From positions 124,001 to 188,000 of the forward strand of contig CAVYLN010000001.1 in NCBI GenBank assembly GCA_963769435.1: 64,000 bases of DNA, written 5' to 3'. Source of the DNA: JADKAV01 sp963769435 (GTDB lineage: Bacteria; Actinomycetota; Actinomycetes; S36-B12; UBA10799). The notes beneath the pieces are model-generated. The model searched no databases and was not told the origin of the DNA. It saw only the letters and a list, made by a program, of their open reading frames with translations. Shown here piece by piece: positions 1 through 8,101 of the stretch; positions within the stretch are counted from its first letter, which is position 1; every line of letters begins with the position of its first letter. The translations under genes were made by a program, and so were the position numbers.

Positions 1-537
1 CTGACTCATCAGTCGGGCCTGTAGGCCGACATGGCTGTCGCCCATCTCGCCCTCGATCTCGGCACGTGGCACCAGGGCGGCCACCGAGTCGATCACGATG
101 ATGTCGATCGCGCTCGAGCGCACCAGCATGTCCGCGATCTCCAGCGCCTGCTCCCCGGTGTCCGGCTGGCTGACCAGCAGAGCATCGATGTCGACGCCAA
201 GCCGAGCGGCATACTCGGGATCGAGAGCGTGTTCGGCATCGATGAACGCCGCGATCCCGCCGGCCTTCTGTGCGCTGGCTATCGCATGCAGCGCGACGGT
301 CGTCTTACCGCTGGACTCCGGGCCATAGATCTCCACGACCCTGCCGCGGGGCAGACCTCCGATACCCAGGGCCAGGTCCAGGGTGATCGCCCCTGTGGGG
401 ATCACCTCGATCGGCACCCTGCCCTCGTCGCCGAGTCGCATGACCGACCCCTTGCCGAACTGTTTGTCGATCTGCGCAATGGCCTGTTCCAACGCCTTGT
501 CGCGTTCGGGGGCCTTCTTGTTCGTCACCTGAGCCAT
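1..537 (-). CDS. recA: Recombinase RecA, N-terminal part (cut by window edge)
   Basis: RecA forms ATP-dependent filaments on single-stranded DNA, drives strand exchange and triggers LexA self-cleavage in the SOS response. The 179 codons present start MAQVTNKK and include the Walker A motif GPESSGKT (about residues 66-73), the DAEHALDP segment and the Walker B-like stretch IIVIDSVAALVPRAEIEGEM. The C-terminal half lies left of base 1. The ATG at 535-537 is preceded by a GGAAGGA ribosome site. A SOS-type promoter lies about 100 bases upstream, after the DUF3046 gene. The reading frame is intact and the identification is certain. Confidence 0.98.
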   Translation of the reverse strand, partial: MAQVTNKKAPERDKALEQAIAQIDKQFGKGSVMRLGDEGRVPIEVIPTGAITLDLALGIGGLPRGRVVEIYGPESSGKTTVALHAIASAQKAGGIAAFIDAEHALDPEYAARLGVDIDALLVSQPDTGEQALEIADMLVRSSAIDIIVIDSVAALVPRAEIEGEMGDSHVGLQARLMSQ

Positions 538-634
538 GGGGCGATCCTTCCCGATCTGTGCCGCTTCTCACGACGTGTCGACGCTACCGAGGCGGTACGA
601 CATAGTGGCGCTGACGCATCCAACCTGTGGATCA

Positions 635-663
635 ACACTACCGAACGAGTGTTCGATGTGGAA
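635..663 (-). promoter_or_regulatory. recA promoter with LexA (SOS) box in the spacer
   Basis: On the minus strand a LexA-type palindrome TCGAACACTCGTTCGG occupies 641-656. It differs from the actinobacterial consensus TCGAAC-N4-GTTCGA at one position. It sits almost exactly in the 17-base gap between a -35-like TTCCAC (658-663) and a -10-like TAGTGT (635-640). LexA bound there would block polymerase. This implies an untranslated leader of roughly 90 bases before recA. Box and spacing are seen directly; the LexA role is inferred from the family. Confidence 0.8.
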
Positions 664-678
664 GCCGACACGCCAGTT

Positions 679-873
679 TCATCGGTAGGTCGCAGGCAGT
701 TCCAAGGTGGCTACTACCGCGCGCCACACCGCCTTCGCGTCCTCACCGTCGCGCAGGGCCTGATCCACCGTTCGCCCACCGAGGTTCGACAGCACGTGGT
801 CCTTGGACCAAGAGGCGTAGTAGTCCGGACCCAGGACCTGCTCCATCCGCTGCCAGAAGTCGGTGAGTCGCAC
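679..873 (-). CDS. DUF3046 family small protein
   Basis: A 64-residue protein starting MRLTDFWQRM and ending LPATYR. It matches the short actinobacterial DUF3046 family in length and in the segments MRLT-[DE]-FW, VLSNLGGRTVDQAL and D-x-KAVWRAV. The family is typically encoded beside recA, as here, but has no established function. I place the start at the GTG at 871-873 because family members begin MRLT; the open frame continues upstream without homology. It is acidic to neutral, with no membrane segment. It lies upstream of recA in the same direction, but the recA promoter separates them. Confidence 0.82.
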   Translation of the reverse strand: MRLTDFWQRMEQVLGPDYYASWSKDHVLSNLGGRTVDQALRDGEDAKAVWRAVVATLELPATYR

Positions 874-959
874 GACCTCAGTGTGACATCCCGGCACGAC
901 GGTGCGATCCGCTGCGCCGACCTCACGATCCAACACTCGCGGGCAGGCACAATGGCCCT

Positions 960-3900
960 GTGCCAGCCGAGTCCGCCCCGCCCCCGGGCCCGTCCATGGG
1001 CTGGGCCACTCGTACCTGGTTCGGCGAGGCGTTCCCCGCACCCACCGAGGTCCAGACGTCGGCGTGGGAGGCCATCGGCACGGGCGTCGACACCCTGGTC
1101 GTCTCCCCCACCGGCTCGGGAAAGACGCTGGCCGCGTTCCTGTGGGCTCTGGACGGGCTGTTCGCCGAGCCCGAGGGATCGGGCTGCAAGGTCTTGTACA
1201 TCTCGCCCCTGCGCGCCTTGGCCACCGACGTGGAGCGGAACCTGCGGGCGCCCCTGGTCGGGATCGAGAGGGTGGCGGCGGCGTCCGGTCACCCCACACG
1301 TGCCGTACGGACCGCGATCCGTACGTCCGACACGCCACCGGCCGAGCGCGCAAGAATGGCCCGCAGACCACCGGACATCCTCATCACCACACCCGAGTCG
1401 CTGTTCCTGTTGCTGACGTCGCAGGCCGGGAGGTTCCTGTCGGATGTACGGACGGTCATCGTCGATGAGATCCACTCGGTGGCGGGCAGCAAACGCGGTT
1501 CGCACCTGAGTCTCTCCCTCGAGCGGCTGGACCTGTTGACCGGACGACCCGCACAACGTATCGGCTTGTCCGCGACGGTCACACCGGTCGCGGAGGTGGC
1601 CGAGTTCCTGCACTCCGGCCATGAAGTGCAGATCGTGGCACCGCCGATCACCAAGGACATCGAACTGCGACTGCAGGTCCCCCTGCCCGACATGACCGCT
1701 CTCGAGGAACCGCTGCCTGGTCAAGCCCGACGTGCGTCCATCTGGCCTGCTGTCGAGTCCACGATCCTGGACCTGATCGAGGATCACACCTCCACCATCG
1801 TGTTCACGAACTCCCGACGTGTGTGCGAGAGACTGTCGAGCCGGCTGAACGAACTCGGCTCCGACGAGTCGGCCACCGACGAGCTCCCGGCCCAGGTCAT
1901 GGCCACGGCCGGGGTGGCCCACAACCCCTCCGCGACCGTCGCCCGCGCACACCACGGTTCGGTGAGCAAGTCGGAAAGGGCCGGCATCGAGGACGACCTC
2001 AAGTCGGGACGACTGCCCGCGGTGGTGGCGACGAGCAGTCTCGAACTCGGCATCGACATGGGCAGCATCGACCTGATGATCCAGGTCGGCTGTCCGCCGT
2101 CGGTCGCCTCCGGCCTGCAAAGACTCGGGCGGGCGGGACACCGCATGGATGTCGTCAGCAAAGGAGTCTTCTTCCCGACCCATCGCGGCGACCTCCTGGC
2201 CACCACCGTCGCGCTGGAACTGATGCGGGCCGCGACGATCGAGCCCACGAAGATCCCCCGCCATCCGCTGGATGTCCTGAGTCAGCAGATCGTTGCCATG
2301 GTGGCCATGTCCGACTGGCACGTCGACGAACTCTTCGACGTCGTGCGCAGGGCCGCGGGCTACCGCGATCTGCCCCGCCCCGCCTACGAGGCCGTACTCG
2401 ACATGCTCTCCGGCAGGTATCCCTCGGACGACTTCGCCCAGTTGAGACCTCGAATCACGTGGGACCGCACGACCGACATGCTCACCGGCCGGAGCGGAGC
2501 CCAGCGCATCGCCGTCATCTCGGGCGGGACCATCCCCGACCGCGGCCTGTTCCCGGTGTTCATCGTCGGCACCAAGGACGGCCGGGTCGGAGAACTCGAC
2601 GAGGAGATGGTCTACGAATCCCGCGTCGGCGATGTCATCTCGCTGGGCGCCTCCTCCTGGCGCGTGGAGGAGATCACCCACGACCGGGTGCTCGTGACCC
2701 CGGCGCCGGGACGACCCGGCAAGCTGCCGTTCTGGCACGCGGACGCCCAGGGACGCTCCTTCGAGATGGGGGCGGCGATCGGGTCCTTCCTGCGGGAGGT
2801 GGAGAGAGTCGGCCCGAAACGCGCCGCACAGTTGCACACCCTCGATGACCACGCTGCCGCCAATCTGGTCGCGTACCTCACCGAGCAACTGGAATCGACC
2901 GGGGTGTTGCCCACTGACCGGCGGATCGTGATCGAGCGCTTCCGCGACGAGATCGGCGACTGGAGGGTGGTCGTGCATGCACCGTGGGGCGCGAGGGTCA
3001 ACGCCCCCTGGGCTCTACTGATCTCGGCCGAACTCTCCGCGCGCCTCGGGATCGACGCGCAGGTCATGGCCACCGACGACGGCCTCGTCATGCGACTGCT
3101 GGACACCGAACAGGACGAGCAGTGGTGGGCCACGATCGAGGACGCCCTGCTGGCCGACCCCGACGATCTCACCCGACTGCTCAGCCAGGAGATCACCCGC
3201 AGCGCGGTGTTCGCGGCCAAGTTCCGGGAGTGTTCCAGCCGGGCCCTGCTGCTGACCCGCAATGCTCCGGGCAAGCGGACCCCGCTGTGGCAGCAGCGGC
3301 AGCGGTCTGCCCAGTTGTTGACGGTGGCGGGGTCGTACCCGAGCTTCCCCATGGTGCTGGAAGCAGTCCGCGAGTGTCTCGACGACGTGTATGACGTTCC
3401 GGCCCTGCGCGGTGTTCTGCGCTCTCTGCGCGACGGGACCATCACGCTGGACGCGGTCGAGACGACCAGCGCCAGCCCGATGGCGCACACACAACTGTTC
3501 TCGTACATCTCGGTCTTCATGTACGAGGCGGACAATCCCCTAGGGCAGCAGGCCTCCGCGCTCGAACTCGATCATGCGCTGCTGGCCGACCTGCTCTCCG
3601 ACGCCGACCTGCGATCGATCATTCCGCAGGAAGCCATCGAGGGCGTCGAGGCCGACCTGCAGTGGCGGCATCCGGATCGGATCCGCAGCGCGGACGACCT
3701 CGCCGATCTGCTGAGAACGGTGGGCTTCCACACCTTCGACCAACTGCTCGATCTCGGGGTGGACGGCGAAACGGTCGAGGCCTTGGTCTCCGCCCGCCGC
3801 GCGTTTCGGGTGCGGGTCGGCGGCCAACCCGTGCTGGCCGCGGTGGAGGACATGTCGAGGCTGCGCGACGCGCTCGGCGTGGTGCTGCCCCCCGAGGTCC

Positions 3901-5321
3901 CGGACGCGTTCATCGAAGCGGTGGCCGATCCGGTGGGTGACCTGCTGAGCCGATACGCCCGCACACATGGCCCCTTCGCGACACGGGAGGTGGCCGACCA
4001 CCTCGGCCTGGGCACCAGCGTGGTCGAGGCGCTGCTGCAACAGCGCAAGGCGGCCGGACGATTGCGCTGGGGCCGGTTCTCAGCGACTGGTCAGGACGGC
4101 GAATGGGTCGACCCAGACGTCCTGCAGAGGATCCGGCGCCGGGCGAGCGCGATGCTGCGCGGAGCCCAAGAACCTGTTCCCGCACAGAGATTGTGCGGCT
4201 TCCTCCCACGCTGGCAGGCTCTCACCGCCCCCTCCCGGGGACCCGGGGCTCTGCTCGCCGCCATCGAACGCCTCGCGGGGTACGTGGCTGCGGCCAGCGT
4301 CTGGGAGCAGGACCTGCTGCCGGCACGGGTCGTGGGCTACGCTCCGCACGAACTTGATCGTCTGACCGCCGCCGGGGATGTCACCTGGACCGGGGCCGGG
4401 CGGCTCGGATCGCGCGATGCCCTCATCACGATGGTGCCGGCGGGCGCCGAGGATCTGCTCATCACCCCGGATGACGCCGACCTCGATGAAGCCTCGGCGA
4501 TGTTGTGGGACGTCATGTCACCCGGCGGCGGTTGGTTCTTCCGCGACCTGTCAGCCCGCCTGGATCTGGGCGATGACGTGCTCGAATCGGCCCTATGGGA
4601 TCTCTTGTGGCGGGCAATGATCACCAACGACACCCTGGAACCGCTGCGCCACATGCGCACCCCCAGCAAGCGCCACAGTCGCTCCAGGACACCACGTGCA
4701 CCCATGCCCGGTCGGTGGTCCGCGGTGCGACGTCCCCTGGCTGCCGACCGCGGCCTGCTCTGGGCGCAGACGCTGCTGGACAGGTACGGGTTGGTCGATC
4801 GCAGCGTGGTCGGCAACGAGAACGTGCCGGGGGGCTTCCACGGACTGTTCCCGGTCCTGCGCCGGATGGACGATGCCGGCCGCTGCCAGCAGGTGTACGC
4901 CGTCGAAGGCCTGGGCGGGGCGCAGTTCGCCCTCCCGTCCGCCTTGGAACGACTACGTCAGGATCGCGATCCTGACGAGTTGGTCATGATGGCGGCCACG
5001 GACCCGGCCAATCCTCTAGGTGTGACGGTGGCCTGGCCGGACTCCCCGGGCAGACCGTTGCGCAAGGCCGGGAGCCTGGTGTGGTTGGCGGCCGAGGGAC
5101 CGGCGTTCTACCTCGACGCGGCCGGGCGGACGCTGCTCGCCTGGGGTGAACCCACTGCAGGCCGGGTGGGCAGACTGTCCGAAGGGATCGTGGCAGCAGG
5201 GCGTCGTGCGATCATTCGCCGAATCAATGGCGAGGAGGTGTTCTCCTCGCCGTGGGCCTCTCCTTTGCAGGAGGCGGGATTCGTCCTTACCCCATCGGGT
5301 CTGCGCGCAGGTCGCCGTTGA
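960..5321 (+). CDS. lhr: Large ATP-dependent helicase Lhr
   Basis: A 1453-residue superfamily 2 DNA helicase of the Lhr (large helicase-related) type, used in DNA repair. Helicase motifs are Walker A PTGSGKT at 50-56, motif II DEIH at 169-172, motif III GLSATVTP near 203-210, and in the second RecA domain a SSLELGIDMG segment and a QRLGRAGHR motif VI. The rest is the winged-helix and Lhr core followed by the long C-terminal extension; total length is normal for full-length bacterial Lhr. The start is uncertain: the GTG at 960 has no clear ribosome site, and an internal ATG at 996 (MGWATRTWF) is possible. A CACAAT element just before 960 would fit a leaderless transcript. Divergent from DUF3046 and recA, convergent with clgR (11-base gap). 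Confidence 0.93.
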   Translation: MPAESAPPPGPSMGWATRTWFGEAFPAPTEVQTSAWEAIGTGVDTLVVSPTGSGKTLAAFLWALDGLFAEPEGSGCKVLYISPLRALATDVERNLRAPLVGIERVAAASGHPTRAVRTAIRTSDTPPAERARMARRPPDILITTPESLFLLLTSQAGRFLSDVRTVIVDEIHSVAGSKRGSHLSLSLERLDLLTGRPAQRIGLSATVTPVAEVAEFLHSGHEVQIVAPPITKDIELRLQVPLPDMTALEEPLPGQARRASIWPAVESTILDLIEDHTSTIVFTNSRRVCERLSSRLNELGSDESATDELPAQVMATAGVAHNPSATVARAHHGSVSKSERAGIEDDLKSGRLPAVVATSSLELGIDMGSIDLMIQVGCPPSVASGLQRLGRAGHRMDVVSKGVFFPTHRGDLLATTVALELMRAATIEPTKIPRHPLDVLSQQIVAMVAMSDWHVDELFDVVRRAAGYRDLPRPAYEAVLDMLSGRYPSDDFAQLRPRITWDRTTDMLTGRSGAQRIAVISGGTIPDRGLFPVFIVGTKDGRVGELDEEMVYESRVGDVISLGASSWRVEEITHDRVLVTPAPGRPGKLPFWHADAQGRSFEMGAAIGSFLREVERVGPKRAAQLHTLDDHAAANLVAYLTEQLESTGVLPTDRRIVIERFRDEIGDWRVVVHAPWGARVNAPWALLISAELSARLGIDAQVMATDDGLVMRLLDTEQDEQWWATIEDALLADPDDLTRLLSQEITRSAVFAAKFRECSSRALLLTRNAPGKRTPLWQQRQRSAQLLTVAGSYPSFPMVLEAVRECLDDVYDVPALRGVLRSLRDGTITLDAVETTSASPMAHTQLFSYISVFMYEADNPLGQQASALELDHALLADLLSDADLRSIIPQEAIEGVEADLQWRHPDRIRSADDLADLLRTVGFHTFDQLLDLGVDGETVEALVSARRAFRVRVGGQPVLAAVEDMSRLRDALGVVLPPEVPDAFIEAVADPVGDLLSRYARTHGPFATREVADHLGLGTSVVEALLQQRKAAGRLRWGRFSATGQDGEWVDPDVLQRIRRRASAMLRGAQEPVPAQRLCGFLPRWQALTAPSRGPGALLAAIERLAGYVAAASVWEQDLLPARVVGYAPHELDRLTAAGDVTWTGAGRLGSRDALITMVPAGAEDLLITPDDADLDEASAMLWDVMSPGGGWFFRDLSARLDLGDDVLESALWDLLWRAMITNDTLEPLRHMRTPSKRHSRSRTPRAPMPGRWSAVRRPLAADRGLLWAQTLLDRYGLVDRSVVGNENVPGGFHGLFPVLRRMDDAGRCQQVYAVEGLGGAQFALPSALERLRQDRDPDELVMMAATDPANPLGVTVAWPDSPGRPLRKAGSLVWLAAEGPAFYLDAAGRTLLAWGEPTAGRVGRLSEGIVAAGRRAIIRRINGEEVFSSPWASPLQEAGFVLTPSGLRAGRR

Positions 5322-5332
5322 CCGTGCGGGCG

Positions 5333-5572
5333 TCAGTTCCCAGCCCGGGCCACACCGTCGCTCACCGACCGCATCACCTCTGACAGCGGTACCTCCAATG
5401 CCCCGCAGATGGCGGCGAGCAACTCGCTGGAGGCTTCCTTCTGGCCGCGCTCGACCTCAGACAGATAACCGAGTGACACCCGCGCGGAGGTCGAAACATC
5501 GCGCAGCGTGCGGCCCTGATCCATCCGCCGACGACGCAACTCGTCGCCGACGACCTGCCGGAGAACGACCAT
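5333..5572 (-). CDS. clgR: XRE-family transcriptional regulator, ClgR-like
   Basis: A 79-residue helix-turn-helix regulator whose XRE domain fills most of the chain (about residues 5-65): VVGDELRRRR, then RTLRDVSTSARVSLGYLSEVERG, with the conserved ASSELLAAICGALEVPL end. This pattern is that of actinobacterial ClgR, which activates Clp protease and other proteostasis genes and typically lies beside pgsA, as here. The ATG at 5570-5572 has a good AAGGAG ribosome site. The protein is shorter than mycobacterial ClgR (about 110 residues): the C-terminal tail, a Clp degradation signal in studied members, is reduced to a few residues ending ARAGN. Confidence 0.82.
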   Translation of the reverse strand: MVVLRQVVGDELRRRRMDQGRTLRDVSTSARVSLGYLSEVERGQKEASSELLAAICGALEVPLSEVMRSVSDGVARAGN

Positions 5573-5601
5573 CCCTGCTCCTTTTCTTGGCTCGACTGTA
5601 C

Positions 5602-5607
5602 GCGAAC
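5602..5607 (-). promoter_or_regulatory. Possible ClgR half-site upstream of clgR
   Basis: The minus strand reads GTTCGC here, 30 bases before the clgR start. GTTCGC is the conserved half of the ClgR operator described in Streptomyces, but the partner GCG at the expected spacing is not present. Autoregulation is therefore only a weak suggestion. Confidence 0.22.
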
Positions 5608-5678
5608 CATGCGTCACCGGCATCTTCTGTCCGATGCTGTTAACGACACATTTACTCCAACGAAACACCCGTCGAGGT

Positions 5679-6140
5679 CTATTCCAGAAGACGGTGGAAA
5701 AGACTCAGCGCCTGCTCACAGGTCTGCTGCCGAATGCTCTGACGGTCGCCGGTCAGCACCAGTCGCCGCTGCTCCCGGCGAGGCCCATCGACCGCTACGA
5801 ACACGGTTCCGACCGGTTGGCCCTCTTGAGTGGCCGGGCCGGCGACGCCTGTGGTCGCGACGGCCCAAGAAGCCCCGAAGATCTCCCGCGCGCGGCGGGC
5901 CAACGCCTCTGCGGCCTGCCCGGACACCGCGCCATATTCCGAGAGCACTGCGTGGTCAACTCCGACGACGTCGTGCTTGACGTCCATCGTGTACGCCACG
6001 ATGCCGCCCAGAACGACGGCTGAGGCACCTGGCACCTCGGTGAGTCCGGCACACAGCAGACCGCCGGTCAGCGACTCGACCGTGCAGACCGTCTCACCCC
6101 TGCGGGCGAGCTCAGCGATGACCTCACTGCTCGCCGGCAC
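5679..6140 (-). CDS. pncC: Nicotinamide-nucleotide amidase, CinA C-terminal family
   Basis: A 153-residue stand-alone CinA C-terminal domain. This family deamidates nicotinamide mononucleotide to nicotinate mononucleotide in pyridine-nucleotide salvage. The signature ESLTGGLL near residues 22-29 and the AxxxTGVAGPATQEGQPVGTV segment match the family. The N-terminal MoaB-like CinA domain is absent, as in many actinobacteria. It starts with GTG at 6140 and overlaps the end of pgsA by 17 bases. It follows pgsA and rimO in the same direction and precedes clgR, a common actinobacterial order. Confidence 0.9.
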   Translation of the reverse strand: MPASSEVIAELARRGETVCTVESLTGGLLCAGLTEVPGASAVVLGGIVAYTMDVKHDVVGVDHAVLSEYGAVSGQAAEALARRAREIFGASWAVATTGVAGPATQEGQPVGTVFVAVDGPRREQRRLVLTGDRQSIRQQTCEQALSLFHRLLE

Positions 6141-6771
6141 GCCGGGCCTTCTTCATGGCGGTGCGTTCGCTGTTGCTCCGCAGGTTGACGGCCCGCACCA
6201 CATAGTCGATCCCGGTCAACACCGTGAGGACCACGGCGACGAACATCACCGGGGCGCGCAGGTCGGCAACCAGACCGGACACCGGCACGATGTACAGCAA
6301 GATGGCCAGCATCTGACTCACGGTCTTGGCCTTGCCCCCACGACTTGCGGGGATCACGCCGTGCCGGATCACGATGAAACGCACCAACGTGATGCTGATC
6401 TCCCGGCCGAGTATCACGATCGTCACCCACCAGGACAGTTCGCCCAGGAGGCTGAGGCCCAGAAGCGCCACCCCGGTGAGTGCCTTGTCGGCGATCGGAT
6501 CGGCGACCTTTCCGAAGGTGGTCACCAGATTGCGGGCCCGGGCCACCGCACCGTCGACGAGATCCGTGAAACTCGCGACCACGAAGACCAGTGCGGCCCA
6601 CCAACGAGCCGTGTCGGACTGACCGGAATCGACCATGAGCAGGTATCCGAAGACAGGGACCAACAGCAGACGCAGCATGGTCAACGCGTTCGGCAGATTC
6701 CACAGGCGGGACGGACTGGGCGGATCGGCCATGGGGTCGGGCCTGCCCCAGGTGCGCTTCGACTCGCTCAC
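6124..6771 (-). CDS. pgsA: CDP-diacylglycerol--glycerol-3-phosphate 3-phosphatidyltransferase
   Basis: An integral membrane enzyme of 215 residues that makes phosphatidylglycerol phosphate, the committed step to phosphatidylglycerol and cardiolipin. The complete CDP-alcohol phosphotransferase signature D-x2-DG-x2-AR-x8-G-x3-D-x3-D is present, beginning at DLVDGAVARA (about residue 56). Several hydrophobic helices flank it. A paralogous phosphatidylinositol-phosphate synthase is possible in actinobacteria, but position between rimO and pncC/clgR favours PgsA. The GTG start overlaps the rimO stop as GTGA, so translation is probably coupled. Confidence 0.88.
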   Translation of the reverse strand: MSESKRTWGRPDPMADPPSPSRLWNLPNALTMLRLLLVPVFGYLLMVDSGQSDTARWWAALVFVVASFTDLVDGAVARARNLVTTFGKVADPIADKALTGVALLGLSLLGELSWWVTIVILGREISITLVRFIVIRHGVIPASRGGKAKTVSQMLAILLYIVPVSGLVADLRAPVMFVAVVLTVLTGIDYVVRAVNLRSNSERTAMKKARRAGEQ

Positions 6772-8099
6772 GCAAGAACCTCCGCGGTCAGATCAGCCCC
6801 GTCGGATGCGATCACACGCGCGTCGACAACCGGAGCCGCCACCACACCCACCAGAACAGTCGAGCCGTCCTCAGGACCCTGGAACTGCGTCTTGCCGGCA
6901 TCCGCCACCACACGCACGGTCTCCCCCACCCGCATCGCAGCACGCTGCGACATGACCTCCTCGGCCACCGAGGCCAGCAGATCGACCCGCAGCGCGATCT
7001 CGTCCTCGTCCAGATGGTCCTCGAACCGCACAGCCTCGGTCCCTTCCTCATCGGAGTAGCCGAACACGCCGATCGCATCGAGTCGCGCGCGGTTGAGGAA
7101 ATCGATCAAGGTGTCGACGTCGGCCGTCGTCTCCCCAGGGAATCCGACGATGAAGTTGGAACGTATCGCGGCGGCCGGGTTGACCTCACGGATCCGGTCG
7201 ACGAGCGCCAAGAAGTCCTCGGACCCCCCGAAGCGCCGCATGCGCCGCAGAACAGGTGCGCTCGCGTGCTGGAACGACAGATCGAAATAGGGGGCGACAC
7301 CAGGCGTGGACCCGATGATCGAGATCAGGTCCGATCGCATCTCAGCAGGCTGCAAGTAGGCGACCCGCACCCGCTCCAGCGACGCTGTGTCCGCCAGATC
7401 TACCAGCAGGCTCTCGAGCAGGCGCAGGTCGCCCAGGTCCTTTCCGTACGAAGTCGAGTTCTCGCTGACCAGATTGACCTCGACAACACCTTGTGCGGCG
7501 AGCCATGCCACCTCGTTCACCACGTCCGTCGGACGCCGGGACACGAACGAGCCCCGGAAACTGGGTATCGCGCAGAAGGTGCACCGACGGTCGCAGCCCG
7601 ATGCGAGTTTCACCGATGCGATCGCACCGTCGGACAGCCGCCTGCGCATCCCCACATGACCTGGCAGCACGGCAAGGTTCGCAGACCTGTCCGCTGGCGC
7701 CGACGGTTGCAGCCTGCGACGGTCCTTCGGTGTGTGGGAATCGACATGCCCACCGGCCAGCAACTTTCGCAGCGTGCCCGGAAGTTCGGGGTACTCGTCG
7801 AATCCGAGCACGGCGTCCGCCTCCGGCAGCGACTGCGCCAGCTCGGAACCGTAGCGCTCAGCCATGCAACCGACCGCGACGACCTTGCCCGGCAATTCCC
7901 CGGCTGACAGGACCGTGTCGATCGAATCGCGTTTCGCCGCATCGATGAAACCGCACGTGTTGACCAGCACCGTGTCGGCCTGCTCGGGATCGTCAACGAG
8001 GTCCCAGCCGTCCTCGGCGAGTCCAGCTGCCAGCTCCTCGGAGTCGACCTCATTGCGAGCACAGCCGAGCGTGATGATCGATACCGAGGGCCGGGTCAC
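6768..8099 (-). CDS. rimO: Ribosomal protein S12 methylthiotransferase RimO
   Basis: A 443-residue radical-SAM enzyme that adds a methylthio group to the conserved aspartate of ribosomal protein S12. Domains in order: N-terminal UPF0004 domain (SIITLGCARNEVDSEEL) with its three cysteines, the radical SAM core with CDRRCTFCAIP near 170-180, and a C-terminal TRAM domain (from about 375). The CAIP rather than CIIP variant and overall length fit RimO rather than MiaB. GTG start, 2 bases after the ftsK stop. Confidence 0.93.
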   Translation of the reverse strand: MTRPSVSIITLGCARNEVDSEELAAGLAEDGWDLVDDPEQADTVLVNTCGFIDAAKRDSIDTVLSAGELPGKVVAVGCMAERYGSELAQSLPEADAVLGFDEYPELPGTLRKLLAGGHVDSHTPKDRRRLQPSAPADRSANLAVLPGHVGMRRRLSDGAIASVKLASGCDRRCTFCAIPSFRGSFVSRRPTDVVNEVAWLAAQGVVEVNLVSENSTSYGKDLGDLRLLESLLVDLADTASLERVRVAYLQPAEMRSDLISIIGSTPGVAPYFDLSFQHASAPVLRRMRRFGGSEDFLALVDRIREVNPAAAIRSNFIVGFPGETTADVDTLIDFLNRARLDAIGVFGYSDEEGTEAVRFEDHLDEDEIALRVDLLASVAEEVMSQRAAMRVGETVRVVADAGKTQFQGPEDGSTVLVGVVAAPVVDARVIASDGADLTAEVLA

Positions 8100-8101
8100 T
8101 G

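Noticed and set aside
714..2978. Long open frame antisense to lhr, and similar ones antisense to dnaE, dnaE2, ileS and ftsI
   Set aside because: They are composition shadows of high-GC genes: no recognised domains, arginine- or histidine-rich, and no ribosome sites.
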